The translations under genes and the position numbers were made by a program. This document shows positions 1 through 6,731 of a stretch of 9,476 bases of DNA, piece by piece. Under the pieces are notes generated by a model. The model made no database searches, was not told the DNA's origin, and worked only from the letters and a program-made list of their open reading frames with translations. Source of the stretch: Chitinophagaceae bacterium (GTDB lineage: Bacteria; Bacteroidota; Bacteroidia; Chitinophagales; Chitinophagaceae); NCBI GenBank assembly GCA_017989935.1, contig JAGNOY010000053.1:1-9476 (forward strand), in the 5' to 3' direction. Each line of letters starts with the position of its first letter. Position 1 is the stretch's first letter.

Positions 1-656
1 TTCACCAAGATCATATCTAACATACCATCTTGTAAATTGGCTTCAGGGGCTATTTCAAAGCCATAACCAAATTCTTTACCATTAGCCACATTCAGTAAAA
101 AGGCCTTTTCTGTAAAGGTTTTACCCCCTGATTCAATTTGATAATAAGCTGACTTATAAGTAAAATAATGCTGAACGACTTTTAACATATACATTTTAAG
201 CCCTCGGCTTTTTGTTTCCTTAATAGCCTGGCAAACTATAGCATCAAATCCAACACCGGCATTGCTTATAAAATAAATATCATTGGCCTTGCCTAAATCT
301 ATTTTCTCCGGGCGTCCAGACGTAATCAATTTCACTGCTTGCTCAATCTCTAAAGGTATTTGACAATGCCGCGCCAAACCATTCCCAGACCCAGTGGGCA
401 CAATGGCGAGTGCAGATTCGCTTTTGGCTACAAGTTGAATAATTTCATTGACTGTACCATCGCCTCCGACTGCAACAATTATTGATGTCTTTTTATCTAT
501 TGCCTGTTTAGCTAATTCCGTCGCATGTCCACCAAATTGAGTATAATAGATTTCAACAGGTAGATTGATATTTTGCTTAATTGCTTCATTCAATTGAAAG
601 ATTTTCTTTTCTCCAATTCTTGAATTGACAATAAAGCAAATAGTAGATTCCTCCAT
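1..656 (-). CDS. Diacylglycerol kinase-family lipid kinase (YegS/DagK-like), C-terminus cut by window edge
   Basis: The first 218 residues are visible; the frame runs off the window before any stop, so about a quarter of a usual ~290-residue protein is missing. Seen motifs: the nucleotide-binding GGDGT at residues 64-68 inside VAVGGDGTVNE, PTGSGNGLARH at 87-97, NAGVGFDA at 133-140, and DGMLD at 210-214. These are hallmarks of the DAGK catalytic family, which uses ATP to phosphorylate diacylglycerol or related lipids at the inner face of the cytoplasmic membrane. The exact lipid (diacylglycerol, sphingoid base, other) cannot be told from the sequence. The ATG shares one base with the nadC stop (TAATG), so translational coupling to nadC is likely, and it reads as the last visible gene of the leftward DUF4783-nadC set. 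Membership of the family is firm; substrate is open. Confidence 0.9.
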   Translation of the reverse strand, partial: MEESTICFIVNSRIGEKKIFQLNEAIKQNINLPVEIYYTQFGGHATELAKQAIDKKTSIIVAVGGDGTVNEIIQLVAKSESALAIVPTGSGNGLARHCQIPLEIEQAVKLITSGRPEKIDLGKANDIYFISNAGVGFDAIVCQAIKETKSRGLKMYMLKVVQHYFTYKSAYYQIESGGKTFTEKAFLLNVANGKEFGYGFEIAPEANLQDGMLDMILV

Positions 657-1492
657 TAAGACATCGCTTTTAAACTTAAATCCATACTCACTGCATGATG
701 GATTATAGCTCCTGCAGAAATAAAATCGACCCCTGTTTTTGCATAGGCTTCAATTGTTTCTAGGTTAATTCCTCCACTTGCTTCTGTTTCGTATTTACCT
801 TGGATAAGTGCAAGTGCTTCTTCAATCGCAGCGGGTTCAAAATTATCCAACATAATTCTATCAATACCTCCGTGAGCGATAACCCTTTTTACATCCTCCA
901 AGTTACGTGCCTCCACTTCAATTTTCAAGTCAAGCTGTTTTGTTTTCAAATAAGCTAAAGTCTTATCAATGGCTAATTCAATTCCTCCGCAGAAATCAAT
1001 ATGATTATCTTTAAGCATAATCATATCATATAATCCAAATCGATGGTTATGACCACCTCCAATTAAAACTGCCTTTTTCTCGAACCATCTGAAGTTGGGG
1101 GTTGTTTTTCTTGTGTCCAAAATTTTAGTTGGATAATCTTGAATCTTACTTACATACTTATTGGTCAATGAAGCTATTCCGCTCATTCTTTGCATAATAT
1201 TCAATACCAACCTTTCTGCCTTTAAAATGGTATGTACTGAAGCCTTTACTTCAAATGCCTTCTCACCATACTTTACCTGATCTCCGTCTTTTTTAAAAGA
1301 CTCAAAAATGGCTGTGGGCTCTATAAAGTTAAATATCTCTTTTGCAATTTCAATTCCTGCGATGATTCCATCTTCCTTTATTTTCAAGACTGCTTGTCCT
1401 CTTGCCTCAATTGGTATACAGGCTAGAGTTGAGTGATCACCATCTTGAATATCTTCCTCCAAGGCAGTACGAATAAAATCTATAAAATTCAT
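656..1492 (-). CDS. nadC: Quinolinate phosphoribosyltransferase (decarboxylating)
   Basis: Converts quinolinate and phosphoribosyl pyrophosphate to nicotinate mononucleotide, CO2 and pyrophosphate in de novo NAD synthesis (cytosolic, usually dimeric or hexameric). The 278-residue length is normal. Family signatures seen: N-terminal LEEDIQDGDHS (11-21), a lid-domain region to about residue 110, then the barrel with DTRKTTP (126-132), GGGHNHR (145-151), MLKDNH (159-164), EVEA (192-195), MLDNF (214-218), EASGGI (237-242) and FISAGAI (257-263). These include the Arg, Lys, His and acidic residues that bind quinolinate and PRPP in the family. The ATG is the natural start because the family's helix begins within a few residues of it; no Shine-Dalgarno is visible, as is usual in Bacteroidota. 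It lies 49 bp after the DUF4783-like gene and overlaps the lipid kinase start by one base. No nadA or nadB is in the window. Confidence 0.97.
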   Translation of the reverse strand: MNFIDFIRTALEEDIQDGDHSTLACIPIEARGQAVLKIKEDGIIAGIEIAKEIFNFIEPTAIFESFKKDGDQVKYGEKAFEVKASVHTILKAERLVLNIMQRMSGIASLTNKYVSKIQDYPTKILDTRKTTPNFRWFEKKAVLIGGGHNHRFGLYDMIMLKDNHIDFCGGIELAIDKTLAYLKTKQLDLKIEVEARNLEDVKRVIAHGGIDRIMLDNFEPAAIEEALALIQGKYETEASGGINLETIEAYAKTGVDFISAGAIIHHAVSMDLSLKAMS

Positions 1493-1541
1493 AATTCTTT
1501 GTTTAGCAGAAATTTGAATTAAAGTAACCTTACAAATAATT

Positions 1542-1964
1542 CTACTTTTCTAATCTCAATTCCTTTAAATAATAATTTTTCTGTCGCAATATAAAAAACA
1601 TATACACCTTATAGTTACCATTAGAAGTAACTAATGTACCAATACAGAATTTAGACTTGTTGTAAGCCGAATCTCCATTCTGATTACTCACATAACTTTT
1701 GGGCTCAACCTTTGACAGAAATCTTTGCAATACAATTTCGGCTTGTTTTTTGCTAAAGGTGCTTGTTTCATCTGAAAATGTCAAATCAATTGTATTATCA
1801 AAATATGGAGAAGCCTTTGTTGCCTTACCTTCTTGAAGGGCATTGCCAATGGTGATCATTACATTTTGAGCCTGAGCATTAAAGGACATAAAAACTACTA
1901 GGCCAAAGAATAAATAAAATACTCGAACCGATAGATTATTAAATATTTGAATACGTAAATTCAA
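1542..1964 (-). CDS. Secreted DUF4783-type protein of unknown function
   Basis: A small exported protein, about 140 residues from the start chosen here. Seen: a basic stretch, a hydrophobic run (VFYLFFGLVVFM), then FNAQAQ, a good signal peptidase I site in the style of Bacteroidota (mature end QNVMITI...). The mature part alternates polar and hydrophobic residues and ends in paired strands (KVYMFFILRQKNYYLKEL), resembling the NTF2-like fold I associate from memory with DUF4783. There is no ATG ahead of the signal peptide: the only in-frame ATG (at 1889) would remove its hydrophobic core. I chose the TTG at 1964. Another TTG at 1997 lies inside the likely -7 box and is less credible; an ATT start is also possible. 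It precedes nadC by 49 bp and is probably co-transcribed. Family assignment is by recognition, role unknown. Confidence 0.72.
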   Translation of the reverse strand: MNLRIQIFNNLSVRVFYLFFGLVVFMSFNAQAQNVMITIGNALQEGKATKASPYFDNTIDLTFSDETSTFSKKQAEIVLQRFLSKVEPKSYVSNQNGDSAYNKSKFCIGTLVTSNGNYKVYMFFILRQKNYYLKELRLEK

Positions 1965-1994
1965 TTCGTAGAAATAGTAGTGACTAATTAAATG

Positions 1995-2026
1995 CAAATA
2001 TTACATTATTTTTGCATGATGTCAAA
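1995..2026 (-). promoter_or_regulatory. Probable promoter of the DUF4783-nadC-lipid kinase set
   Basis: On the minus strand there is a TTTG (2023-2026), a 20-nt spacer, then AATATTTG (1995-2002), which differs from the Bacteroidota -7 consensus TAnnTTTG mainly at its first base. Transcription would begin near 1988-1990, upstream of the TTG start at 1964. The -33 part lies inside the first codons of gpmI. Inferred from consensus only. Confidence 0.35.
2007..2014 (+). promoter_or_regulatory. Possible gpmI -7 box (TAnnTTTG)
   Basis: TATTTTTG is an exact match to the Bacteroidota -7 consensus. Initiation 5-7 nt downstream would fall at or within the gpmI start codon (2019), giving an mRNA with virtually no leader. 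No convincing -33 TTG lies 19-21 bp upstream, so the match could be chance in an AT-rich stretch. Confidence 0.35.
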
Positions 2027-3542
2027 TAAGAGTCTGTTAATCATCATGGATGGCTGGGGTCACGGCCAAATTAAATCATCGGATGCCATTCAACACGCGA
2101 ATGTCCCCTTTGTCAAATCACTTTATTCAACTTATCCCAATGCTGAATTAATTACATGTGGCGAAATGGTTGGACTGCCAAATGGGCAAATGGGGAATAG
2201 CGAAGTCGGACATCTCAATATTGGAGCAGGGCGTATTGTCTATCAGGAGTTGCAGCGAATTAATGTGGCCATGAGAAGCGGTGAATTCGAACAAAATCCT
2301 ACCTTTTTATCGCTCATAAACAAAGTGAAATCCGAAAATAAAACGCTTCATTTGATCGGACTTTTGAGCGATGGAGGAGTTCATTCACATATAAATCACA
2401 TTAAAGATATTTGCAATATATTGCATAAAAAAGAGGTTAATAGGGTTTATATTCATGTTTTTGCAGATGGCAGGGATACTGATCCTAAAAGTGGCTATGG
2501 ATTTGTGCAAGAACTTAATAAACATTTAATATCAACCGTTGGCAAAATTGCCTCTGTCACAGGACGATTCTATGCCATGGACCGTGACAAAAGATGGGAA
2601 AGAGTAAAAATAGCCTATGATGCTTTAGTGCATGGGATTGGAAAAAAATCAACCAATATCCTAGCAGATATTGAACAATCCTATGAAGAGGGTATCACCG
2701 ACGAATTTATCAAACCCATTATTTCAGTAGATGAAAATGGAGAGCCAAATGCTACAATTAAAGAAGATGATGTTGTTTTTTGCTTTAATTTTAGAACAGA
2801 TCGATGCAGAGAAATCACAGAAGTGCTTACCCAAGAAGCCTATCAGGAATTTAATATGCACCCTTTGACTCTGTCCTATTTTACCATGACTGAATACGAC
2901 AAAAATTTTAAGCAAGTATTCCCAATTTTCACGAATGATGATCTAAAATATACACTTGGAGAGGTACTTGAACAGCATCATAAGACCCAAATAAGGATTG
3001 CTGAAACTGAAAAATATCCTCATGTAACTTTCTTCTTTAGTGGAGGAAGAGAAAACGAATTTGTAGGCGAGAAAAGAATTATGTGCCCATCCCCGAAAGA
3101 TGTGGCTACTTACGATTTAAAACCTCAAATGAGCGCAGAAGATTTAACAAAAGCTATTCTACCAGAAATAGACAAACAATCAGCAGATTTTATTTGCCTC
3201 AATTTTGCCAATGCAGATATGGTTGGACATACTGGTGTTTGGGAGGCTGTGATTAAAGCGGTTGAAACCGTTGACCGTTGTGTAGAACAAATTGTGCAAT
3301 TGGCATTAAAGAAAGAATACACAATTTTTTTAACCGCCGATCATGGAAATAGCGACTATATGATTAATGAAGATGGAAGTCCAAATACTGCGCATACATT
3401 GAATCCAGTTCCATTTTTTATCATTTCTAATTCATTTAAAGGAAAAGTAAAAGACGGCAAATTAGGTGACATTGCACCTACGATACTTCATTTCATGGGC
3501 ATACCTATTCCTGCTGAAATGAGCGGAGATGTATTGGTTTAA
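2019..3542 (+). CDS. gpmI: 2,3-bisphosphoglycerate-independent phosphoglycerate mutase
   Basis: Interconverts 3- and 2-phosphoglycerate in glycolysis and gluconeogenesis through a phosphoserine intermediate with two metal ions (Mn2+ in characterised enzymes). The 507-residue length is normal. Numbering from the second of two adjacent ATGs: metal ligand Asp11 in LIIMDGWG, nucleophile Ser61 in GQMGNSEVGH, GGVHSH (119-124), FADGRDTDP (149-157), GRFYAMDRDKRWER (182-195), NFRTDR (257-262), KYPHVTFFFSGG (332-343), then ligands in NADMVGHTG (Asp400, His404), TADHGNSD (Asp441, His442) and His459 in AHTLNPVP. All core catalytic and metal-binding residues of the alkaline phosphatase-superfamily fold are present. 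The frame is open back to a TTG at 1992, but family alignment places the start at 2016 or 2019 (MMSNKSLL). It diverges from the DUF4783-nadC set and has no convincing terminator downstream. Confidence 0.97.
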   Translation: MSNKSLLIIMDGWGHGQIKSSDAIQHANVPFVKSLYSTYPNAELITCGEMVGLPNGQMGNSEVGHLNIGAGRIVYQELQRINVAMRSGEFEQNPTFLSLINKVKSENKTLHLIGLLSDGGVHSHINHIKDICNILHKKEVNRVYIHVFADGRDTDPKSGYGFVQELNKHLISTVGKIASVTGRFYAMDRDKRWERVKIAYDALVHGIGKKSTNILADIEQSYEEGITDEFIKPIISVDENGEPNATIKEDDVVFCFNFRTDRCREITEVLTQEAYQEFNMHPLTLSYFTMTEYDKNFKQVFPIFTNDDLKYTLGEVLEQHHKTQIRIAETEKYPHVTFFFSGGRENEFVGEKRIMCPSPKDVATYDLKPQMSAEDLTKAILPEIDKQSADFICLNFANADMVGHTGVWEAVIKAVETVDRCVEQIVQLALKKEYTIFLTADHGNSDYMINEDGSPNTAHTLNPVPFFIISNSFKGKVKDGKLGDIAPTILHFMGIPIPAEMSGDVLV

Positions 3543-3557
3543 AAGCAATTTGCTTGT

Positions 3558-3701
3558 TTAATTAAGTCTAACTTGTTGTTTGCTTTGATTCGAAAGGACT
3601 TTGCTTTTATGATTGCAAGAAAAAAGCATAATCACAATTAAGGCATACAGAAAAGTTAAAAGCAATAAGCTATTCGCTGCTTGAGGTTTCATTGTTTTCA
3701 T
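3558..3701 (-). CDS. Putative 47-residue lipoprotein-like peptide
   Basis: A short ORF in the gap downstream of gpmI, facing it tail to tail. It begins MKTMKPQAANS, has a hydrophobic core (LLLLTFLYALIVIMLF), then a lipobox-like LFSC with Cys29 followed by Asn, and a short polar, basic tail (SNQSKQQVRLN). Signal peptide order, lipobox position and small mature part fit a type II-processed lipoprotein of about 19 residues, and LFSC is a common Bacteroidota lipobox variant. An internal ATG at 3692 is an alternative start. A six-codon ORF just upstream (ATG at 3717) ends with TGA overlapping this ATG. I recognise no family, and an ORF this small could be chance; it could also be the leader of a decayed gene. 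It diverges from the 163-residue gene with the 3752-3779 dyad in between. Confidence 0.4.
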   Translation of the reverse strand: MKTMKPQAANSLLLLTFLYALIVIMLFSCNHKSKVLSNQSKQQVRLN

Positions 3702-3751
3702 GACTGTATATTTTTCATTCACTTTTTTAAGACGTTTAAAGCATTGGAATC

Positions 3752-3779
3752 GTTTACATCATCTACCCTTTATGTAAAC
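3752..3779. promoter_or_regulatory. Perfect inverted repeat, candidate operator
   Basis: GTTTACAT (3752-3759) and ATGTAAAC (3772-3779) are exact reverse complements separated by 12 bp. The right half-site ends 11 bp before a perfect TAnnTTTG box (3791-3798), where a -33 element would be expected, and no TTG -33 is present. This arrangement suits a dimeric regulator acting on the 163-residue gene and perhaps also on the divergent small ORF. The regulator family cannot be named. Confidence 0.5.
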
Positions 3780-3790
3780 AATTTTGTGCT

Positions 3791-3798
3791 TATATTTG
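3791..3798 (+). promoter_or_regulatory. Predicted -7 promoter box of the 163-residue gene
   Basis: TATATTTG matches TAnnTTTG exactly, 33 nt before the ATG at 3832. Predicted initiation is near 3804, giving a leader of about 28 nt. The -33 region is occupied by the right half of the 3752-3779 inverted repeat instead of a TTG, which would suit an activated or tightly repressed promoter. Confidence 0.5.
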
Positions 3799-3831
3799 AA
3801 CTTTAACGAATTTCAATTTAGGTTATTGTTT

Positions 3832-4323
3832 ATGTTTCGTCATAGAATTGCCACATTCTTGTTAATATTTTTTCTTGTTTCTCAGGGAACGATATTGTTG
3901 CATTCAATACTACTCAGCGCACACAAGAAAGAAACCCGACTTAAATTAAGTAAGCTAGCATCTTATCAAATACTCGAATTTTCTAAAGAAGAATGGAATA
4001 CCTTGTTTACAAAAAAAAGCAAGGAAATTGAAATTAATCATCACATGTTTGACATTCACCATATCTCTTATGTAAGAAACATGGTTCAGGTGCACGGTCA
4101 TTTTGATGAGAAAGAAGATTTCATGTTAAAAGACATCAAAGGGCATCAAAAAAAACAAGCACAAAAAGGTAGCTCATTTGCTTTTGCATTCCTTTATTTT
4201 GAAGACATTAAACAAATCAGTTTTTTTAATGCCTTGAATTACACTCCTTATTCTATTTCTCTCACTGAAATTAAATCTCAACAATTTCAGAAAAATAATT
4301 CTCCTCCTCCGAAATTTATATAG
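3832..4323 (+). CDS. Membrane-anchored, His-containing hypothetical protein upstream of a TonB receptor
   Basis: A 163-residue protein whose function I cannot name. Seen: a basic N-terminus (MFRHR), one hydrophobic segment at about residues 6-28 (an uncleaved anchor or signal peptide without a clear cleavage site), a central conserved-looking block with EEWNTL and KEIEINHHMFDIHHI (residues 53-78), and a charged stretch rich in His (70, 71, 76, 77, 88, 90) and Lys. The C-terminal third is aromatic then proline-rich (NNSPPPKFI). The ATG at 3832 starts at the membrane anchor and lies 33 nt after an exact -7 box; an upstream in-frame TTG at 3784 precedes that box and is rejected. From memory, small proteins with this anchor plus a 'rule for what the block looks like, x-EI-x-(N/D)-G/H-x-(M/L)-(F/Y)-D' pattern often precede TonB receptors in Bacteroidota. 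Together with the receptor 173 bp downstream this suggests a periplasm-facing accessory, possibly metal-linked (inference). Confidence 0.75.
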   Translation: MFRHRIATFLLIFFLVSQGTILLHSILLSAHKKETRLKLSKLASYQILEFSKEEWNTLFTKKSKEIEINHHMFDIHHISYVRNMVQVHGHFDEKEDFMLKDIKGHQKKQAQKGSSFAFAFLYFEDIKQISFFNALNYTPYSISLTEIKSQQFQKNNSPPPKFI

Positions 4324-4345
4324 GATTATAGGCTATTCAACTTTT

Positions 4346-4379
4346 TCTTTAAAATACCATCGTACAACTATTTTAAAGA
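4346..4379. promoter_or_regulatory. Perfect 11-bp inverted repeat downstream of the 163-residue gene
   Basis: TCTTTAAAATA (4346-4356) and TATTTTAAAGA (4369-4379) are exact reverse complements around a 12-nt centre. It starts 22 bp after the stop codon. The stem is nearly all A-T and no T-run follows, so it is a poor intrinsic terminator; it could be an operator or a weak RNA hairpin ahead of the receptor gene. The 12-bp centre has the same length as that of the 3752-3779 dyad, though the arms differ. Confidence 0.45.
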
Positions 4380-4435
4380 TTGCCTCCTGCGACTGAATTA
4401 AACCAGCGCAACATTGTACATATTCTTTCATTTGA

Positions 4436-4471
4436 TACTTGAACAAGGTGCAAAGTTTCCTTGTTTAAGTA
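4436..4471 (+). promoter_or_regulatory. 13-bp stem-loop in the leader of the TonB receptor gene
   Basis: TACTTGAACAAGG (4436-4448) pairs with CCTTGTTTAAGTA (4459-4471) over 13 positions with a single G-T pair and a 10-nt loop. It ends 25 nt before the receptor ATG. The following sequence has no T-run, so termination is unlikely. It could be a leader hairpin that affects translation or mRNA stability, or a protein-binding dyad. The pairing is seen directly; its role is unknown. Confidence 0.5.
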
Positions 4472-4496
4472 CAACTTAACTTCTTATAAAAATATC

Positions 4497-6713
4497 ATGA
4501 AATTTAAATCAATACTTGCCATTGGCATTATACTCACTTGCAATAAAGTTTTTGCACAGACTCAAGAACAAAAAGACTCAATTAAAAATGTTTCCTTAAC
4601 TGAAATCGTTATTTCAGGAAACAAATTCAGTGAAAAGAAAAAAAATATTGTTCAAAAAATAGACATTATTTCGTCAAAAGATTTATCGAAAATGAACGCC
4701 CAAAATACAGCCGACGCTTTAACACAAACCGGTCAGGTATTTGTACAAAAAAGTCAACAAGGCGGCGGAAGCCCTGTATTAAGAGGCTTTGAAGCAAGCA
4801 GAATTCAATTAAGCGTTGATGGAATTCGTTTAAACAACGCCATTTTTCGAGCAGGACATCTTCAAAATGTTATTTCTATAGACCAAAATGCTTTGGATCG
4901 AATTGAAGTGTTAAGTGGACCTGCTTCAACCATTCATGGTAGTGATGCCTTAGGTGGAGTAATCTTACTTAAAACGGCGGATCCTAAATTTGGCAAAACA
5001 GACAAAGTAACTGTTACAGGTGCAAACGCCCTTGCGAGATATTCAACAGTAAATGCAGAAAAGACAGGAAATATTGGAATACATTTTGGGAACAAAAACT
5101 TTGCTTCGTATTCAAACTTAACTTTTTCTCAATTTGGCGATCTAGTTCAAGGAAAAAACGGCGTAGATTCTATCATGAATTTATGGAAGAAAAAATTTGT
5201 GGTTGATCGAATCAACGGCAAAGATTCTATGGTAGAAAATCCCGATCCATACAAACAAGTTTCTTCAGGCTATAGTCAGGTAGATTTTTTACAAAAATTC
5301 AGTATCAAGCAAGGAAAGCATATTAAACATGGCATCAATTTTCAATTATCTAACTCCACAAATATTCCTCGTTATGATAGACTCACAGAAACAAGTGCTG
5401 GCTTGCCTAAAAGCGCCGAATGGTATTATGGACCGCAATTCAGAACCTTGTTTGCCTACCAATTTGATGCCATGAAAATGAATGGATTCTTCCAAGAATT
5501 AACTGCGAATTTGAATCATCAATACATCGAAGAAAGCAGACATAACAGAAGCTTTGGCAAAACCTCTTTGAACCACCGTGAAGAAAAAATTAATGTAACA
5601 GGTTATCAATTTGCTTTAAGACATAAAGACGATCAACATGAATTGACCATAGGAAGTGATGGGCAATTTAATTCCTTAAAATCTGAGGCCCATGCAACCA
5701 ATATCAACACAGGCATAGAAACCAAGATTGACACACGCTATCCTGATGGGAAAAACAACATGAACTTGATTGGATTGTTTGCTCAACATACTTTAAAACT
5801 TGCAGATGATAAAGTAGTGATCAATGATGGCATTCGTTTTAATTACACGAGTCTGCATTCGACGCTGGTTGATACTGCCATACAATTTAAAATTCCAATT
5901 CTTGATTTAGAACAAAGACATAAAGCCTTGACTGGTAATTTAGGTATAGCTTTTATGCCTGATGAAGACCTTAGACTTACGGCTAATTTATCCAGTGGAT
6001 TTCGTTCCCCAAACTTTGATGATATGACAAAAGTATTTGAATCAAATAATAGTCGACTGATTGTACCTAATGTAGACCTAAAGCCTGAATATACTCAAAA
6101 CGCCGAAATAGGTGTTCAGTACGATAATGGTACTGTGGCTTTAAATTCATATGGGTTTTACACGAAATTTACCAATGCGATTGTGTCGGGTGAATTTAGT
6201 TATAACGGACAAGATTCTATCTTATACAATGGCGTTATGACCAAAGTGTATGCGAGTCAAAATAAAGGCAAAGCATTTATTTATGGTGGAGGTTTTGATG
6301 CCACGCTTCGTCCTTCAGTTCACTTCTCTATTTTTGGTTCAGCGCATTATACTTATGGAAGATTTAATCAGGATACTGTGTTAGTTCCCTTAGATCACGT
6401 GCCACCAATCACTGGAAGAATCGGCATGCGTTACAATGGTGATATCTGGTATACTGAATTATATAGCTTATATAATAGTCGTAAAAAAATAGCTGATTAT
6501 AATTTAGCTGGGGAAGATAATTTACCATACGCCACACCAAATGGAACGCCAGCTTGGTATACAATTAATTTCAGGGCTGCAGTTACTGTAGCCAAATATG
6601 TTCAGCTTCAAGCAGGTGTTGAGAATATTTTAGACAAAAACTATCGAGCTTTTGCATCGGGCATGAGTGCACCTGGACGTAATTTTGTAGTAGCCGTTCG
6701 TTTTAAATATTAG
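4497..6713 (+). CDS. TonB-dependent outer-membrane receptor, heme/hemoglobin-siderophore-like family
   Basis: A 738-residue 22-strand barrel receptor that would import a scarce ligand across the outer membrane using TonB-ExbBD energy. Signal peptide MKFKSILAIGIILTC... ends at VFA (18-20). A TonB-box-like TEIVISG follows at 35-41 and the plug spans about 33-159, with GGGSPVLRGFEASR (89-102), VDGIRLNNAIFRAGHLQN (107-124) and GPASTIHGSDALGGV (141-155). The barrel holds SGFRSPN (500-506) and PNVDLKPEY (524-532), equivalents of the FRAP and NPNL boxes of heme/hemoglobin receptors, and ends NILDKNYRAF...VAVRFKY with a terminal aromatic. No His is seen between the FRSP and PNVD boxes, so heme cannot be asserted. 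No N-terminal carboxypeptidase-like domain and no SusD partner, so glycan uptake is unlikely. The ATG at 4497 is set by the signal peptide; the upstream TTG at 4461 lies in a stem-loop. Ligand unknown. Confidence 0.93.
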   Translation: MKFKSILAIGIILTCNKVFAQTQEQKDSIKNVSLTEIVISGNKFSEKKKNIVQKIDIISSKDLSKMNAQNTADALTQTGQVFVQKSQQGGGSPVLRGFEASRIQLSVDGIRLNNAIFRAGHLQNVISIDQNALDRIEVLSGPASTIHGSDALGGVILLKTADPKFGKTDKVTVTGANALARYSTVNAEKTGNIGIHFGNKNFASYSNLTFSQFGDLVQGKNGVDSIMNLWKKKFVVDRINGKDSMVENPDPYKQVSSGYSQVDFLQKFSIKQGKHIKHGINFQLSNSTNIPRYDRLTETSAGLPKSAEWYYGPQFRTLFAYQFDAMKMNGFFQELTANLNHQYIEESRHNRSFGKTSLNHREEKINVTGYQFALRHKDDQHELTIGSDGQFNSLKSEAHATNINTGIETKIDTRYPDGKNNMNLIGLFAQHTLKLADDKVVINDGIRFNYTSLHSTLVDTAIQFKIPILDLEQRHKALTGNLGIAFMPDEDLRLTANLSSGFRSPNFDDMTKVFESNNSRLIVPNVDLKPEYTQNAEIGVQYDNGTVALNSYGFYTKFTNAIVSGEFSYNGQDSILYNGVMTKVYASQNKGKAFIYGGGFDATLRPSVHFSIFGSAHYTYGRFNQDTVLVPLDHVPPITGRIGMRYNGDIWYTELYSLYNSRKKIADYNLAGEDNLPYATPNGTPAWYTINFRAAVTVAKYVQLQAGVENILDKNYRAFASGMSAPGRNFVVAVRFKY

Positions 6714-6731
6714 AAAAATACTTTTTCAATT

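Noticed and set aside
2724..3322. Minus-strand frames inside gpmI
   Set aside because: Antisense shadows of a strongly conserved coding sequence with all catalytic residues intact.
3541..3565. AAGCAA/TTGCTT dyad just after the gpmI stop as a terminator
   Set aside because: The arms are separated by a single base, leaving only about 4 bp after a real loop is allowed, and no T-run follows.
4333..4431. Minus-strand 32-residue ORF (begins MKEYVQCC, ends FKEKVE) in the receptor leader
   Set aside because: It overlaps the 11-bp dyad, has no signal or motif, and is opposite to an apparent leader. Protein-like flavour alone is not enough to call it.
4380..4471. Cobalamin-riboswitch-like fragments (CGACTG, GGTGCAAAG) before the TonB receptor
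   Set aside because: The fragments occur in the wrong order for a cobalamin riboswitch and the other conserved blocks are absent.
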